DNA of 64,000 nucleotides from Chaenocephalus aceratus (lineage: Eukaryota > Chordata > Actinopteri > Perciformes > Channichthyidae): assembly GCA_023974075.1 (NCBI GenBank), contig CM043800.1, forward strand, positions 22,758,218-22,822,217. Direction: 5' to 3'. This document shows positions 36,836-50,900 of the stretch, in pieces. Position numbers and translations under genes: made by a program. Below the pieces are notes generated by a model. The model made no database searches, had not been told where the DNA came from, and saw only the letters and a list, made by a program, of their open reading frames with translations. Positions within the stretch are counted from its first letter, which is position 1. Each line of letters begins with the position of its first letter.

Positions 36836-39800
36836 CTAGACGGTCCCTTTCTGGTCCTGCTCTGTGGGCACGGAGTAGATCCTGAAGAGAGAAGGAGGAC
36901 AGGCCACAGGAAAGGAAGGGGGATGAGAGGAGAGAGGGCAAAAAAAACAAAAGCATGTCAATGTCAAGATATTTTTTAAGTTATTTCTCAGTTTGTTAGA
37001 AGATAGAAACATCCCTGCGTGTCTGAATTCAGGAAAACTACACGTCTGCCTCATGCAGCGCTCTGACAGGAGCACGGTGACTGCATCACCTCAAAACACA
37101 GCTCATCCCCAGGTGTGACTTATAAACCTCGCAAGGCACTGTTGATCCAACAAGCCAGAGGTTGCCGTGTGATTAAGCCTCTTTTCAGCAGAGCGATCAG
37201 TCAGCACCAAACACTGCCGGAGCTGGCTGCAGCCCCGCGAGGCAGCCGCTAATCCTTCACAGGAATGTAACCCTTGCAGATTGTCTTGTGTTTCTTCTCT
37301 GCAATGGCAGTTTTTTCTGCTGCTGCCTGGAAATCTCTGGGGTCTAACTTAAACTCTATAACCTCTCTCACCTGACCCGCATATCGTGTATTACTGCATC
37401 CCAGAAAAAACTAAACAAACTGATTATGTGCAGAAAGCCTACCTAGAGCTAACTGCATTTAAGAAACAAGGTGTACACGAGAGGCAATAAGCGTTAAACT
37501 GGTTTAGGCTGTTCTGTCTGCTCTCTGAGTAATGTTGGCAGTTTGTCGTCATGACGCCAGGATCATGTTTACTCAATTGTTTTATGTTAGTCATCTACTC
37601 CGGCCTCAGTTCATGAGGTAATCTATGGACAAGTTGGATCCTGTTCCAGTCAGTTATACAGAGTCAGCAGCCCCGTCTTAAGACCATTGTTACAGGGCTA
37701 ACATGGGAGGGTTAGAGGTGGGGAGCGCTCATTGGTTGCAGTGCCGGGCCCCTGGCTGTTAAACTCTTCTCTGTGCAAGTCCAGACGGGCTCTGGTGGGT
37801 GGAGGCTGGTTACGTTCTGCACCTGATTGTTTTTTCTCTGGTGTTTATGCTGATGAGTTGTGTGAAGTAAGGTTCATTGGCAAGCAGAAAGGTTGTTACC
37901 CATCAGACTGGTTATATCAGCTGTAAGCGTTAAGTGGAACATGCATCTCTCAAATATCAACTTTGAAAATAAAAGAGATTTGACCTTACCCTTGCTCTCG
38001 ATTGCGCATTTTCCTTCTTACCAACATTGTGACTGCAAGAAAGAAAAATGGAAAAAGGTCACAGCTGCACCAAAGAAAAGGTATTAACAGCTTTACAAGA
38101 CACACAGGGACTTCAGCCGTGCCTTTTTCAACTGTGTGAAGGAAACAGGCTCTTTTTAACATTTAACTAAATTATTTCCCAATAAAAACAGAATACTTAC
38201 TGATTATTGCAGCACCCGAAATAGTCAACACAGCCACAGCTACAACGATGATAATCAGGGTGAACTGATCTAAAAAAGGAAATACAAAAAACATGTCTAA
38301 GTTGAAACCAGTGCATGATGTTATGAATCGTTCATATTTGTTGATATGTATTCTTGTATTTTAATTCAGTCGCTGTATATCACTGATTATGAACAAACCA
38401 CTTTTCTCACCTGGCCCTTCAGTTACACTTTCAGCTAGACGTGCGTCTAAAAGTTTTGGAATCACTGTAAATGGCAAAGAGAAGAAGAGAACAGTTCAAA
38501 TGAGTTGTGCTGATTGTATGTGTACTGAACATTTCAACGCCCAACAGAGAACTTATACTTCTAGTGCATACGGAATAAGAAAATAAAAGCTAAAAGTTGT
38601 ACACAGTCTATATGTCTAGAGAGGGAGGGGGCTGAGGCTCCAGAGAAATCGCAGCTCTGTGCAGAAAGGCTGTTTCTCCAAGAGCCAACTGCTCTGTTTT
38701 AAATAGATCTGTAATGCTATCAAATGTCCATCAAAGCAAAGATGAGGAGTGACGGAAAGAAGCGCAGAGAGAGAATGAGAATGCCAATGTTGATTAGCAG
38801 ACCAGCAGGATGTGGACGTGTTCATTGGCCTTTCGGCAGCGTCCACAGGACTCCTCCAGGGAGCTAATTGATTCCATTCAGGGCTTAATGGTTGGGAGGA
38901 TAGAAAGCCAACAGGGGTCACAGCCCCACATATTTCACTGGACTAGAGTACCCTATACACAATGCTGCCTTACTGACAATAATTACAGGGGCCATAACCT
39001 CACATACTCTCCTTTGGACAGCTGCTGTGAAAGTGTTTGTGGGTGTGATGCAGAAGTAACCAGAAAAACATATTGCCCTCCAATCCACCCCAGGAGGCAA
39101 TAAACTCACCTGAATCCTCATCATCATCATCCAGAACTGTAAGGATGGAGAGCAAGGAGAAATCTGATGTTAGTAAAGAAATCTGAAATGCATTCTTCAC
39201 AGTGGGAGTACTATTGAACAATAACAAAGTCATGATTCTGCACAATACTAAGGGCATAGACAACACCTTTAATCTTTCAGCAACACTATTGATTGGGAGT
39301 TGTATGAAGTCAGTTTAGGATCAAAAGGTCTGAGAGCGAAAAAAGAAAACTATAAAAGAGAATCAATATTGTACAAAGAGAACTAAAATATGTGGGAATA
39401 ACAAAGCAGAAAAACAACACCTGTTTACCAGCAGGTGAGACATTTAAGAAATGTGTATTTTTGTATCTATCATGATGAATCTACATCGTGTATTTAAATT
39501 ATTCTGATTGACAAGATATTTGTAGTTCACGTCGACAAACATTTCTGGAATGACCGTTGACATCTGTTAACTACTTCACACATGGCCTAAAGGACCCACT
39601 AAGATTACAAATAAACATGTAGAAACAAGCACAGGACCTGAGAATGAAATAACTGTGTGGTCTTTTAGGATTAATTAGCTAAACATCCTGGTTGTCGTTT
39701 CTTATGCTTGTGATCTTTCAGTTGATATAAAAGCTTGATGTAAATAAGATGTATCTTTGTATGTCTCTAAATTTGCCCTAGATTGACCAGTTACACACAC

Positions 39801-40416
39801 TTGATTACCTTTTGGATAGCACTATGATAGCTGGGATAAAAGCCGATTTAAATACTTCATATTTTGCTCCTGTTTTTCTTTATTTTACAGATGTAGATGC
39901 ATTACATACCTCCATCAGCAGATCCTTCCAACTCGGAAACAGCTGTAAAAAAAAAAAGGCAGGCTGACAGTTAGTGGCAATACTTTTACATCCTTGCAAT
40001 ACAGAGTTTAAAATTGATCACAATCCAGAAAAAGATGATTGTGAATCATACAAACATTTGGGTTATATGTAGTGTATTACGTATATTTTCCATCTGGTTT
40101 TATTTGATGGAATCTTGTAAACTACAATTGTACAATTCTATTTTCAATTTTTTTATACATTTTTTCTTATATCTCATATGTGTGAACCTTAGCTTGCTGT
40201 AGCACCTTCTTTTTTGGCTGTATAACTCAAAAGTGAGAGTACATCTATTAATCTGCGCAGACAGTTCAAATACATAGGTAGGTGAGGAAACATGCCGGAG
40301 CAGGAATGCATAGACCCTGATTAGATGAGTATCACCTGGAAGCGTCACAGAGATGAGAACATACCAGAAGCAGCTGGCAGCAGTAGCATCAGACACAGGA
40401 ACAGCAATCGCATCAT
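36836..40416 (-). CDS. Unknown 107-aa type I single-pass membrane protein with acidic ectodomain and 4.1/FERM-type juxtamembrane motif
   Basis: I do not recognise this gene. Exons on the minus strand in transcript order: 40365-40416 (ATG 40414-40416), 39910-39942, 39110-39136, 38411-38464, 38201-38269, 37990-38032 and 36836-36881 (stop 36836-36838). All have GT-AG borders and matching phases. Residues 1-18 are a signal peptide (MMRLLFLCLMLLLPAASA). About 19-56 are a short acidic ectodomain with VLDDDDEDS (29-37) and no cysteine. About 58-82 are a Val/Ile-rich membrane helix. VRRKMRNREQ (83-92) is the stop-transfer sequence. GIYSVPTEQDQKGTV is the tail. RNREQGIY resembles the RNRDEGSY of neurexins and the GTY of glycophorin C and Crumbs, which bind 4.1/FERM proteins. 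There is no C-terminal PDZ consensus such as ERLI or EYFI. The first four introns are phase 1, as in fxyd5. The ATG follows a splice acceptor, so a 5' untranslated exon is required. Confidence 0.78.
37990..38032 (-). other. 43-base exon supplying the stop-transfer segment of the unknown membrane protein
   Basis: The strong acceptor TTTCTTTCTTGCAG and donor GG|GTAAGG bracket this exon. Without it the membrane exon (phase 1 exit) joins the last exon in a frame that loses the SVPTEQDQKG tail. With it the frame runs TMLVRRKMRNREQG then IYSVPTEQ and stops. Frame arithmetic is the main support. Confidence 0.75.
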
Positions 40417-40425
40417 CTTCAAATG

Positions 40426-43400
40426 CTGCGGAGGGAACAGAAACCAAGTTAAAAATATCTGCTTTTAATATTCAGCCATTGATGTGTACGAAATCTTGGT
40501 GTTTTGGTTTAAAGATAGGGTGAGACGGAAAGCAGGATTGCTGTCTGTTATTGGGGCTTGTGTGGCACTTTGAGATTAAGGATCACATACTGCGAGTCAG
40601 TGGAAAACTAAGATTTCAGAGCCAACAAGTCCTTGTATCGTTTTAACTGGATAGATTGTAATCTGAGGTGAGCGGTGGCAAAAGGTCAGATAATGACAGC
40701 CTTATTTCCCATAGTGCTCAGCAAAAAAACTGCTCTGAGAATTCTGTCCTAGTCAGCTGTCAACAAGTGCCTATCCAACATTTCCCCCTCCCTGTGCAAA
40801 TCCTGGGTGCCACGCCAGGTGTTGAGCAACAATATAGTGTCCAATGACGTCCACTGAAAAAAGCAAAACAAATATATCATTTTGTTTATTTGATCCTGCT
40901 GAGAAATATTCTTGTGAATAGAAAAAGTAAAATAACAAAGCCAATTTCACTAGAAAATATATGTATCCGTCAACTTCATCTCACCATAGAAACCAAGTGA
41001 TGCATTTGTATTGTGAAATATTTGTAATTGTTTTCTTGAGAAATCTTACAACTTCCTCATGGCACAGGGCCCAAAACAAACCCGACCTCTGCTGCCCATT
41101 TGGCCAACATAGATGTGAAACGCAGATGTTCATCATCCGCTAAACAAAGCCCCAGCTGTGTCCAACACAATATGAATGGTGATATTTTTAAATGGGAGAA
41201 AACATGGGAACGACCTCTCTTCCAGTCAAAGTCCTGGATGAAGCCTTGTTGGTCAGATTTAGCAATTGAGGTTGGCTTGGGATCAGGAACCAATAGTCAT
41301 GCAATGTTTGATACCACAAGGAACTCTCTCATTGACCTTTGTGCCAAAGGTTTTACTGTACTCTTCATTGTGAGCTATGCCCATTGTATCCTTGTTTCCT
41401 TCGCTGTTAATGACTGTGGAAAGAACTGAGGTGACCCGTATTGTTAGGTGCAGGGCTCTAAGGGGCAGCAGCAGCAGCAAACAGCGACCCGACATTCTGC
41501 TTCCTACTCATTCATACAATTTAAGGATGTGGATATCATTACCGTATGGCAATGTCAATGCTTATTTCCATATTTTGGTAAAGGGCAGTGAAAAAGAAAG
41601 AGGAATTGGCATAAAGACTGAGGACCTGTCGACATTAGTTTAATATTTCAACTCCTTTTTTAGACAGTTTTATGAAAGAGCTATGCCGCAGAACATTGGC
41701 CATAAACTGTAAATGTGAAACTGTTGATGTGATACTTATATGCTAGACAAATGTCCACCCTGTAGGAACGCATGAGAACGAGGACATCCCAAAACAATAG
41801 TATCTTCATGCTAAATTAGCAGAACAGCATTAAGACTGCATAGAAAAAAGATGTTAATCACACAAGTGAGGCTGATTGGAAAGAGAGTGCAGAGTGGGCT
41901 GTTCTGGCCTCCTGAATAGCTGCAGTAAATCTCCCAACGCAAACAACCTAAGAAGCTGCAAATAAAATCCCCTACTGTATCCAATTTGCTTTTCAGAGTC
42001 GCTTTGGGTGAAATAATAAGCTGATCCAATTTGGAAATATGTATCAACTCAGTCCACTCCCTCTGTATCAAAACGGTGCGTGAAGCCTGTATTATTTTTC
42101 AAATTGGGTAATATATTCTTGTACATTTGAATGCCGATTGAATTTGCAAAATATAATAACCACTGGCTTGCAGACATACCAGTTGACTGCTGGCTAGAGA
42201 TGCAAAGATGAAAGTTAGTAAATGTAGGATTCATAAAACTGTCTTGAGTGCAACGCTAAAAACATACTGTACTAGTGGCTTGCGGGAGAATTTGTCTTGT
42301 TTTGATCAATCATCCCTAATTCAGTTTTCAACTGACAGGATTAACCCTATGCCTCATACCTGTATGACCAGGTCGGCCCAAAGAACCACTTAATCTTGTT
42401 TACCAGGTTTAATTTTGAATGATAAGTGCTCACCACTCCTTACAACCCACCCAGTACAACCTATATCAACAAAGTACACTCACAAGCAAAGCTTAAAAGC
42501 TTAAAGACATGTACATAAGCAGAACTACTTGCAGACACAGACTTATCTCTTCCTTATCTGCTCAAACTGATAACAGCCCTCAGCTCAACCACTGCGCATC
42601 GCTGACACGACTTCACAGCGATAACAATCACTAACGTGCAAAGATGTAAGAATTACTGTGGCCTAGAGAGTTCCTGAGGAAACAAATGTGTAAAATAATG
42701 AGAGAAAAAGAAGACTGAAGATATCAGGAAACACTTTTTATTATTGTGAAGATGTGTCAACAATAAAACAGATAAGCCCAAAACGGCAGATGGAATAAGG
42801 GAAAAAATGACCCAGATCGTTTGTTATTCATTGCCATTCAATTTTTATAAAAGTGGTAGCATACTCTGGATCAGTGAAGAGAGAAAATATTCTGATTGGA
42901 ATGTTTACTCAGCTCTGGCATCTCTACGGAAGCTGTTTATCTTAGTGTGGTTGATGCATATGCAAATTTTTTTCGATAACATAATATACTCTGTTATGCC
43001 ACTGGACCACAAACAAAGTAACAGGGAAACACATGGTAAAATGAAAGTAAAGCAAAACTCACAATACCTCCGTTGATGTCTGGCAAGCCAATGAACAATC
43101 CACCACAGTCTGACTACTCGGCAGTTATTTCCAATTCAAATGGTTTGTGATGTGTTGAGCATAAGGCCAATAAGGGTAACAGCCAACAACTAAAAGGATA
43201 TGAGAGTGTCTGACAATGAAAGCAGTCTTGAGACACATATAGCCTACTGTATTTGCATACATCCCCCCCCCTCTCACCCTCTCTCTCGTTCTAAATGCCT
43301 GTGTGCAAAAATACACAACCTGTGAACACACACCAAAGTGGACCGATATGACTCGAGGGGAACATCACAGTTTGGCATTTTCCACTACAACAGCAACAAC

Positions 43401-44249
43401 CCAATTTAGTGCTAACAGGACTCTGGGCACGTAGAGCTCAGGTTTACTTTATCAGATTGAGATAAAGCGGGTTTTTCTATCTGTTTTGTTAACATCACTA
43501 TCACAAGACATATCCGAGTCACATTGAGGTGTTTCAGATTCCAATGCATGTATGAAATGCATCCTCATCACTACTCCAGGAAAGAAGCAACACACAATGT
43601 GCAAAAAAGAAACTCTGCAAAGACGAGTTGTAAATAGTTCAATTTGTTGCCCCTGCTTCACCTCTGACACTCCCTAGGCAAGCAGCTTGATTAACAATAG
43701 TAGAAAAACACTTTGCTATTTGTTTACTGACTAATAACAGGTCAATAAGTTCACTCAGAGCACACTGTATGGCATGACAATATTTTAAACACAGGAAGTA
43801 AAAGATGGGTTGCTGCAGAGTAACACGACCTTCACCTACTGCTACCTGCTTCCTGCTTCCTCAAGGATGAAGTTTATACATTGAATGGAAATCAAGCACA
43901 GTCTATAAATACATGAACTGTTGTTTAGAAATCAATGTCCATGAGTTACACTGAGAATGATAGGATGCAGCAGGTAATAACACTAACGTTGGTGAACTTT
44001 GTGATAAATGCTGAGAAAAAAAAGGAGGTATAACCACGAAGAAGTTGACCTGCAAGCCACACACCAATGCGATAAAAGTCAATATTGCTGGTTGTATCCG
44101 TTACATTGCAGCCAAGAATTAACAATTAAAATAATACAGATTGTATTGTAAAATGTGTTACGTTGCTCCGTTTAGAGAATAGGCCTATACGTTTCCAAAT
44201 AATATTGAGTTACATTTCTTCAGCTCCGCACAACATTTGACACACTCAC
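40426..44249. other. Presumed first intron of the unknown membrane-protein gene
   Basis: This is 3.8 kb with no coding exon recognised on either strand and no complete transposon. If the first exon at 44250 is wrong, part of this would be intergenic. Confidence 0.45.
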
Positions 44250-44400
44250 CACAGCCAGTAGTCAGTCGAGGAGATGATCCGCACTGAACGGAGCAGACTC
44301 GTTAACGGGAAAAGCTGTGTGCTGCTGTGTGAACTTCAGGGAAACTCTATTCTCACTTAGCCTACAAGGGGATTCACAGCCACCGCACAAAGCGCTGAAC
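44250..44400 (-). other. Probable non-coding first exon of the unknown membrane-protein gene (upper limit uncertain)
   Basis: On the minus strand the sequence reads GGCTGTG|GTGAGTGTG, a strong donor at 44250/44249. The gene needs an upstream 5' untranslated exon, and this is the best donor before the divergent fcgbp-like start. The transcription start is not determined; 44400 is a guess. Confidence 0.4.
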
Positions 44401-44926
44401 TGCCCCTTAAAGTTTCTCTGTCAAGTTGTTGTTGCTTCTGCGGAAAAAAACTCCATGTGTCTGTGTGAGAACTGCTGTCACGACAATTTCCTGAAAACGG
44501 CTGAGATACAGCTTCGATGGTGATGGGGCGCGATAACACTGAAGCAGTGATATGTGCCAAATAATTTAACGATTTAGGATGACATTTAATAATAATGGTG
44601 ATTGCGTTTTTATTTGAACCGGAGTAAAACCTAAAAAAGATACCGAATAATTTAAATAATAAAAAAACAAAACAACGCTACAGCATGTTGCTATTTAATG
44701 ATAATGCAGATCACCTGGCGGTTACAATTAGTGAAAAGTGTGACGTCAACCCATTTTCCTTGATTGGCTAAAGGTGTGCTAACAGGCTATCTTAACCACC
44801 TTTCCCTCGTTGCTAGCAGTGTGGCGCTAGCTCATCCCTAATATTCGATTTGGGTTTTTCTTGTCATGAAAAACGAATTGCTAGTTGTTTAATTCATGTA
44901 AGAGTGTCCCTTTTCTGTGCAGTAAA
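44401..44926. promoter_or_regulatory. Divergent promoter region between the unknown membrane-protein gene and the fcgbp-like gene
   Basis: The two genes are transcribed away from each other, and only about 0.5-0.7 kb separates the putative minus-strand first exon from the plus-strand start codon. No TATA box is placed with confidence. The regulatory role is inferred from geometry only. Confidence 0.4.
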
Positions 44927-47900
44927 ATGCAGTTGTTGCTGCTGCTCCAGGTGTGCCTGCTTGGACTTGGTAAGTGACATGACTGGGCTATTGTTTGTAG
45001 GTACACACGTGTTTTAAAATCGAGTCATCGTTTATTTGCACAATGGGTATAACCTGAGTTTTTCTCCGAGCATGTATGTGCTTTCTTCACTCAGCTATGT
45101 TCATTTTTACTTCTATTACTTCTCTCAATATTTGCAGCACACTTGCTTTAGGTTATTCCTCTTACACCTGAAACACTCAAGTCTCAACACAGTTCTGCTG
45201 TCTACCTTTTCTTTGTCTAGTTTTGAGTGATGAGCTGGGTATGGCTATGTCTCTGCCCTTGTAACAACACAAGATACTAATCCATGCATTGCTGAAGGGA
45301 ATTATGGTTGATAATTGGTGTCTTGAGACATTTTCTGTAGTCTGCATTGGGATGCGATTTATATTTTTAAAATACATCATTGCTTGCAGTGCTGTAAAGT
45401 AGCTAAATATGTTTACTTGTGTACAATTTAGAGGAAATTTTATTTTCTGCTACGTTGTACTTAAACCTCACTTCAATTCAGAGGTTAATGTTGTACTTTT
45501 ACTCTACTATATTTATTTAATACCTTTAGTTACTAGTTAAGTGAGTATACAAAGTAATTAAAACTATCTGCACCTTTTACCAGCTTTGCTATACACATTT
45601 TGGCATCAATGATTGTAATCAAAACTTGTATTTATTATTCTGAAATGGGCACATCTGCATAAAGAGTACTTTTATGTAGGAGTATTCCTACATCATGGTA
45701 TTCCTACTTTTACATAATTAAAAGAGCTAAGTACTTCTTCCACCTCTGATTGCTTGTAACAAACAAAGGTGACGCTACAACAATAATCTGACTCTTTTTT
45801 TGTCACAATGCTATTGCTATGAGTTTAAATATATAATAAAGTAATATTGATAACTGATATTTACAATCTCAATATCATTGGTTTTAAATTCTAACCGTAA
45901 AGTTATCATTACTGACTCTAAAACGCAGAATAAACAACGTTTAAAACACATTTTGAAATGGCATTATTTTTCAATGTTTCTATAGATATCAAGATGTTTT
46001 TGGATATTGTGTAGGAAAAATATATCATGACAGACTTAAAAATATCTCTTAAGTTTCATGCTAACCTAAGACAACCCTTAAAACATTAACACAGTTTTGT
46101 TGGAATCCTAAGTAGTTTAATGCAAGTGACCTCATACATGTTTAGACAAAGAATAATAGAACTTACGTTTCAATGAGCTGTTCAGAGTTTTCTTTCTTCA
46201 CTGCTGATATGTTGTTTCTCAGACGCCAGGATCCTTGTTATCATGGAAACTGCCAGAGTGAGTGTGCACGTTAATACAGGTGTAACCAGTCAGGAAATGG
46301 GAACTATGTTCTTCATTGGCTGCTGATCTTGTTGAAATCTGACACCTCCAGTCTTATCTCGTAGAAAAAAATGGACTTGCTGTGCAAACTTGCTCACAGC
46401 TCTTTAGTGCAAGTGTGTTGTTTACTGTCATAAAATAACCAACTGCTGCCAGTAGACAATCTTTTGTTTGTAAATCTTCTTATAAATACACTGTGCACAT
46501 TTTCAGGCAGTTGTAATGTTATTTGTTTTGTATTGATTTAAGTTAAATGGGGAAAACTATTTTATATTCTTCTCTGCAGGCCTGTCCGTTGCAAGTCCTG
46601 GGAGGAGGTTTCTGATTGGGCTACCCCCGCATAATGGACCAACAGGAAATGTTAGCCATCAAGTAACTATCACAGCCAGTGGTGTTCGGACCTCTGTCAC
46701 TGTAAAGGTCCTGGAAAGCAGCTTTGTGCAACGCATCTACCTCTCTGCTCACCAGTCAAAGAGGATTCACCTGCCATTGCCTGTGGGAATGACCAGTGAC
46801 CGCTCCTCATCCCTCCTCAGTGTGAAGTCTATATGGCCTGTTGCAGTCATCACTTCCCTGTGTACCCGGGCTGGCTGTGACCATAGGCTCCTTCATGATG
46901 TGTTCTCCTGGGGTACCCAGTACTATCCCATTACTCCTAACTTCCCTAACCAGACTTCTGTCAGCCAGATGGTGATCACCAGCTCAGACCGGGCGACGTC
47001 AGTGGATATCTTTCTCTCGGGAGAAGTGCTTTATGAAGGCAATATGTACCAAAGGGGTAGTGTCCTTAAGTTGTATATAGGGTTGCTGCAGAGTGTTTAC
47101 CTACAGAGCAACTCCAGCCTCTCTGGCTCAGAGTTAAACTCTCAAGAAGCTGTAGGTGTTGTGGTTGGTTTTACCTGCTCCAAACACACAACTGGCGATT
47201 GCTTTTCTGGATATGCTGACCTGAAACCAGTCACACACTGGGGTTTCAATTACATTATTCCTCCCTTGGTAAACACAGGAATTAGTTCTAGTTTCCTCTT
47301 GGCAATGTCTACTATCAACTCTAACCTGGGCATCAATGCCATCACCGATCATAACACAGTGTCTCTCGTCGGTGGCGTTATGAAGGTCATCCCAGTTGCG
47401 ACCTCAGATAAAATCCTCATTACTAGTGACAGTCCTCTACAACTACTTTTCTTCCGGCATGACCCTGCACAGCGGCCTTTAACTCTAACAGTACTGCCAT
47501 CTGTTGAAGATATCTGCCAAACTGTACCTATGTTTGCTTCAGGTGATATGGGTGAGCAGCGAGTTAACAGTGCTGACACAGGAGATTTGAAGTCTGGTGT
47601 TAAATCCTCCCAGAAGCCCACCTTTCCTCAGCTGCCTGATAATGCAGAGGCTCTTTACACAGACAAGGATGTGGGATACTATCTGAGTACATTAGACCGA
47701 CATCTCTATTCTGCACTTTGTGAGAAATGTATGTATAAAGGATTTTTTTGAATTTTCTGTGTAACACTGTAAATATGTAATAACCTTCCCCTTTTTTTTT
47801 TTAAAGCTGCAGCTTCTTGTGAAGACTTGCACTGTGGTTTCAAACAGAATTGCTCTATCGAAGAAGGAAAACCACTCTGCTCTCTCAACACTAAAATATG

Positions 47901-50900
47901 CTCTGCATGGGGTGACTCTTATTACCGCATGTTTGATGGAAGAGATTTTGTCCTACAGGGAAATTGCAACTACACTTTAGTTCAGACCACCTGTCCAGGC
48001 CTAAATGTTTCTGTTCCACTACAGATTAATATAGTCCGAGCATATTTAATCCGTGCCACTGTCCCAACCATCCACACAGTGCAGATAAGCATCCAGGGCT
48101 TTAATATCGCCATAGTTAAAGAAGACAAAAATCATGTTAGGGTAAGTGTACTTTACTTCCTTATATTAACAAACGTTTTGTAGCTGTTAAGTGGTCACTT
48201 ACTTTTGTCTGTTTTTTTATTTAAACCTGTAGGTTAATGGACAGATGAGGAAGCTGCCGCTCACCTTGGGAAATGGCTCCCTGAACTTTTATCAAAGTGG
48301 TTCCAGCGTTGTCTTAGACACTGCCTTTGACTTGGCTCTGTGGTATGACTGGAAGCAGCATCTCCAAGTTGAAGTAGGCCCAGAGCTGTATGGAGCCCTG
48401 TGCGGTTTGTGTGGAAATGCTAATCACAGATCCTCAGATAGTGTCATTGACCCTAATGGCACTATTAAGACCCTGACTGCAGATTTGACCCTCCCATGGG
48501 TAGTGAACAGCGGTGCCGGCTCCTGTATTGAAGATTGTGTTGGTGCCTCATGTCCAGTATGTACTAGAAGCCAAACTAAATTTCCTGACATAAACGGTTA
48601 CTCCCTTCGCGTTGGGTGCTCCCTACTGAAGCGTAGCGGTGGACCGTTTGCAGATTGCCACTCATTGATTGATCCTGAGGCATTTCTTCGTAGTTGCACT
48701 AACAACTTGTGTCTCAATGAATCTGCTTCTTCTATGTGTGAGATCCTGACAGACTATGCCAATATCTGCCAGAGGATATCGGCCAGAGTCCGAAACTGGA
48801 GAACCATCGCCAAGTGCCGTGAGTTTAAGATATATATATTTTTAAGTCTATACATGGGTTAACTGAAAATGGCTAAGGGGTATTTCCTTTCTTTTTTTTT
48901 TACAGCTATTGTATGTCCTCTGAACAGCCACTTTGAAATATGTGGTTCTGCATGCCCTGCTACCTGTGGAAACCCAGAAGCACATAGTAATTGCACCCTG
49001 CCTTGTGTGGAATCATGCCAATGCAACAGAGGGTATCTGCTGAGTGGTGGGAAGTGTGTACCACATGGCCAGTGTGGATGTCTTCACCAAGGTTCCTACT
49101 ACTACCCCAAGGAGAACTTCTGGATGGGCAAACACTGCCAGGAGAGATGTGTCTGCCAGTCGAGCTCCATGAGAGTCGTGTGTTCTCCGTCTCAATGCCA
49201 GGATGGAGAAGTGTGCAAGGTTGTGAATGGAGTCATGGGCTGTCACGCTGAGGGGCCTGGGCTGTGCATAGCCAAAGTAGATCCTCATTATACTACCTTT
49301 GACGGCCGTAACTTTGATGTGTATGGAAACTGTACTTACCTTCTCACTTCTCTCTGTCCGACCTGGGGGGACATGGAAGCTTTCAGTGTAGAGATCCAGA
49401 ACCAGATAAAAGATGCTACAAATATTGTGTCCTTTCCGCATCTTAAAATGGTAGTCTCTGATTATTCGATTAAGATGTCAAATGATCCCAGTAACAGAGT
49501 TGAGGTAAGTTAATTTATTTTCCCTGGTGCATGTATACCAAATTAGTTGTTTTATATTATCATTGATTTTAATCATTTTTTAAATTTATTTTTAATTTAG
49601 GTAAATGGTCTCCTGCTGCGTCTCCCATCCGTATTGAGCCGTGGCAAAGTGAAGCTTTACATGACTGGACAGACAAAGTTTATAGAAACTGACTTTGGTC
49701 TAGTTGTAATGTACAGCTCTGATATTCTGACCATCCAGATGCCAAGGAAATTCTCTGGTAATCTCTGTGGCCTGTGTGGGAACTTTAATTCTAATCCAGA
49801 AGATGATGTGGTGCCTGATGACGACTCTGATATCTCTCAAGCCGTTAGACACTGGAAAACCAGCAGTGATCATGAGTGTGTGGATGTGCCTTTGAACTCC
49901 TCGGGTTGCAATTCACAAGACATGGCTCTCTATGAGGGAAAAGGTTTCTGTGCAAGGTTACTGGATAAAGAGGGAGTGTTCAAGAGCTGCCACAAAATGG
50001 TTGATCCAGAAAGTTTCTACAACAACTGCGTTCAAGACTTCTGTTATAGTAATCAGACTTCCCTGTGTCAGATTCTGTCCAGCTATGTTGCTGTGTGTCA
50101 AGAAATGGGAGCAAAAGTGAATGAATGGAGGACTTCCACATTTTGTGGTAAGCAACCATGATATGCTTTAAATGTGCACTGAATATGAATATTTTGACTT
50201 TAATTGTCTTTGTTCTCTTACTGTCCCTCCATAGGCCTCTCCTGTCCACCTAACAGTGAGTACAGCCTTTGTGCCAGTCAAATATCCGACTGTGTAGAAA
50301 ACCCAAGTTCACTAGCGGGGAAATGCAAAGAGGGCTGTTTCTGCAAACCTGGGTATTTCCACAGTGGTGGGAAATGTGTACCCGACTCTGAGTGTGGCTG
50401 TATTCACAATGATGTCTATTACGAAATCCATGAAAACTTCTACCCTGATGATCTCTGTCAGCTGCACTGTGTCTGTGTGGGCCACAAGAGAGTGCAATGT
50501 ACCAACCACACATGTCCAAATGAAACAAAATGTGGCATCCAAGATGGCCAGAGGGCATGTCATGCATTGCAGCCCTTTAAATGTGCAGTCATGGGTGGCA
50601 GACACTTCAGAAGCTATGATGGACAAAGCTTTGACTTTAATATTGGAAGCTGCCGTTATATTCTATCCCAAGTTTGTGAAGAGGAAGAGTCTGACCTCAC
50701 AGTGATTATCCAGCGAGAAAAGCTGCACCTCAGGGTCCATGGAGTCAACGTGTCTTTGGAGATGGCGCAGTTGGGAAAAGTAAAGGTAAGCAGCTGCACA
50801 TGTACAAACATAAGTAAACTGTTTATTTTGCCTAGATTGTAACTCTGACATTTACATTTTTCAGATTGATGGTGTTTGGAGAAGTCTTCCTGTCCTTCTG

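Noticed and set aside
38201..38269. Direct joining of the membrane exon to the last exon (36836-36881) in the unknown gene
   Set aside because: This changes frame and loses the SVPTEQDQKG tail. The intervening 43-base exon at 37990-38032 with strong splice sites resolves it.
39110..39942. Ser-Gly glycosaminoglycan attachment site (proteoglycan idea) in the unknown membrane protein
   Set aside because: The apparent SG appeared only when split codons were ignored. With correct splicing the residues are DS-V, so no SG dipeptide exists in the acidic region.
46223..46257. 35-base exon-like segment in fcgbp-like intron 1 with CAG acceptor and GTGAGT donor
   Set aside because: Including it between exon 1 and exon 2 exits in phase 0 while exon 2 requires phase 1, so it would destroy the reading frame.
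49013..49441. 142-aa minus-strand ORF, and others antisense to the fcgbp-like exons
   Set aside because: They are shadows of the strongly supported plus-strand VWD/TIL exons.
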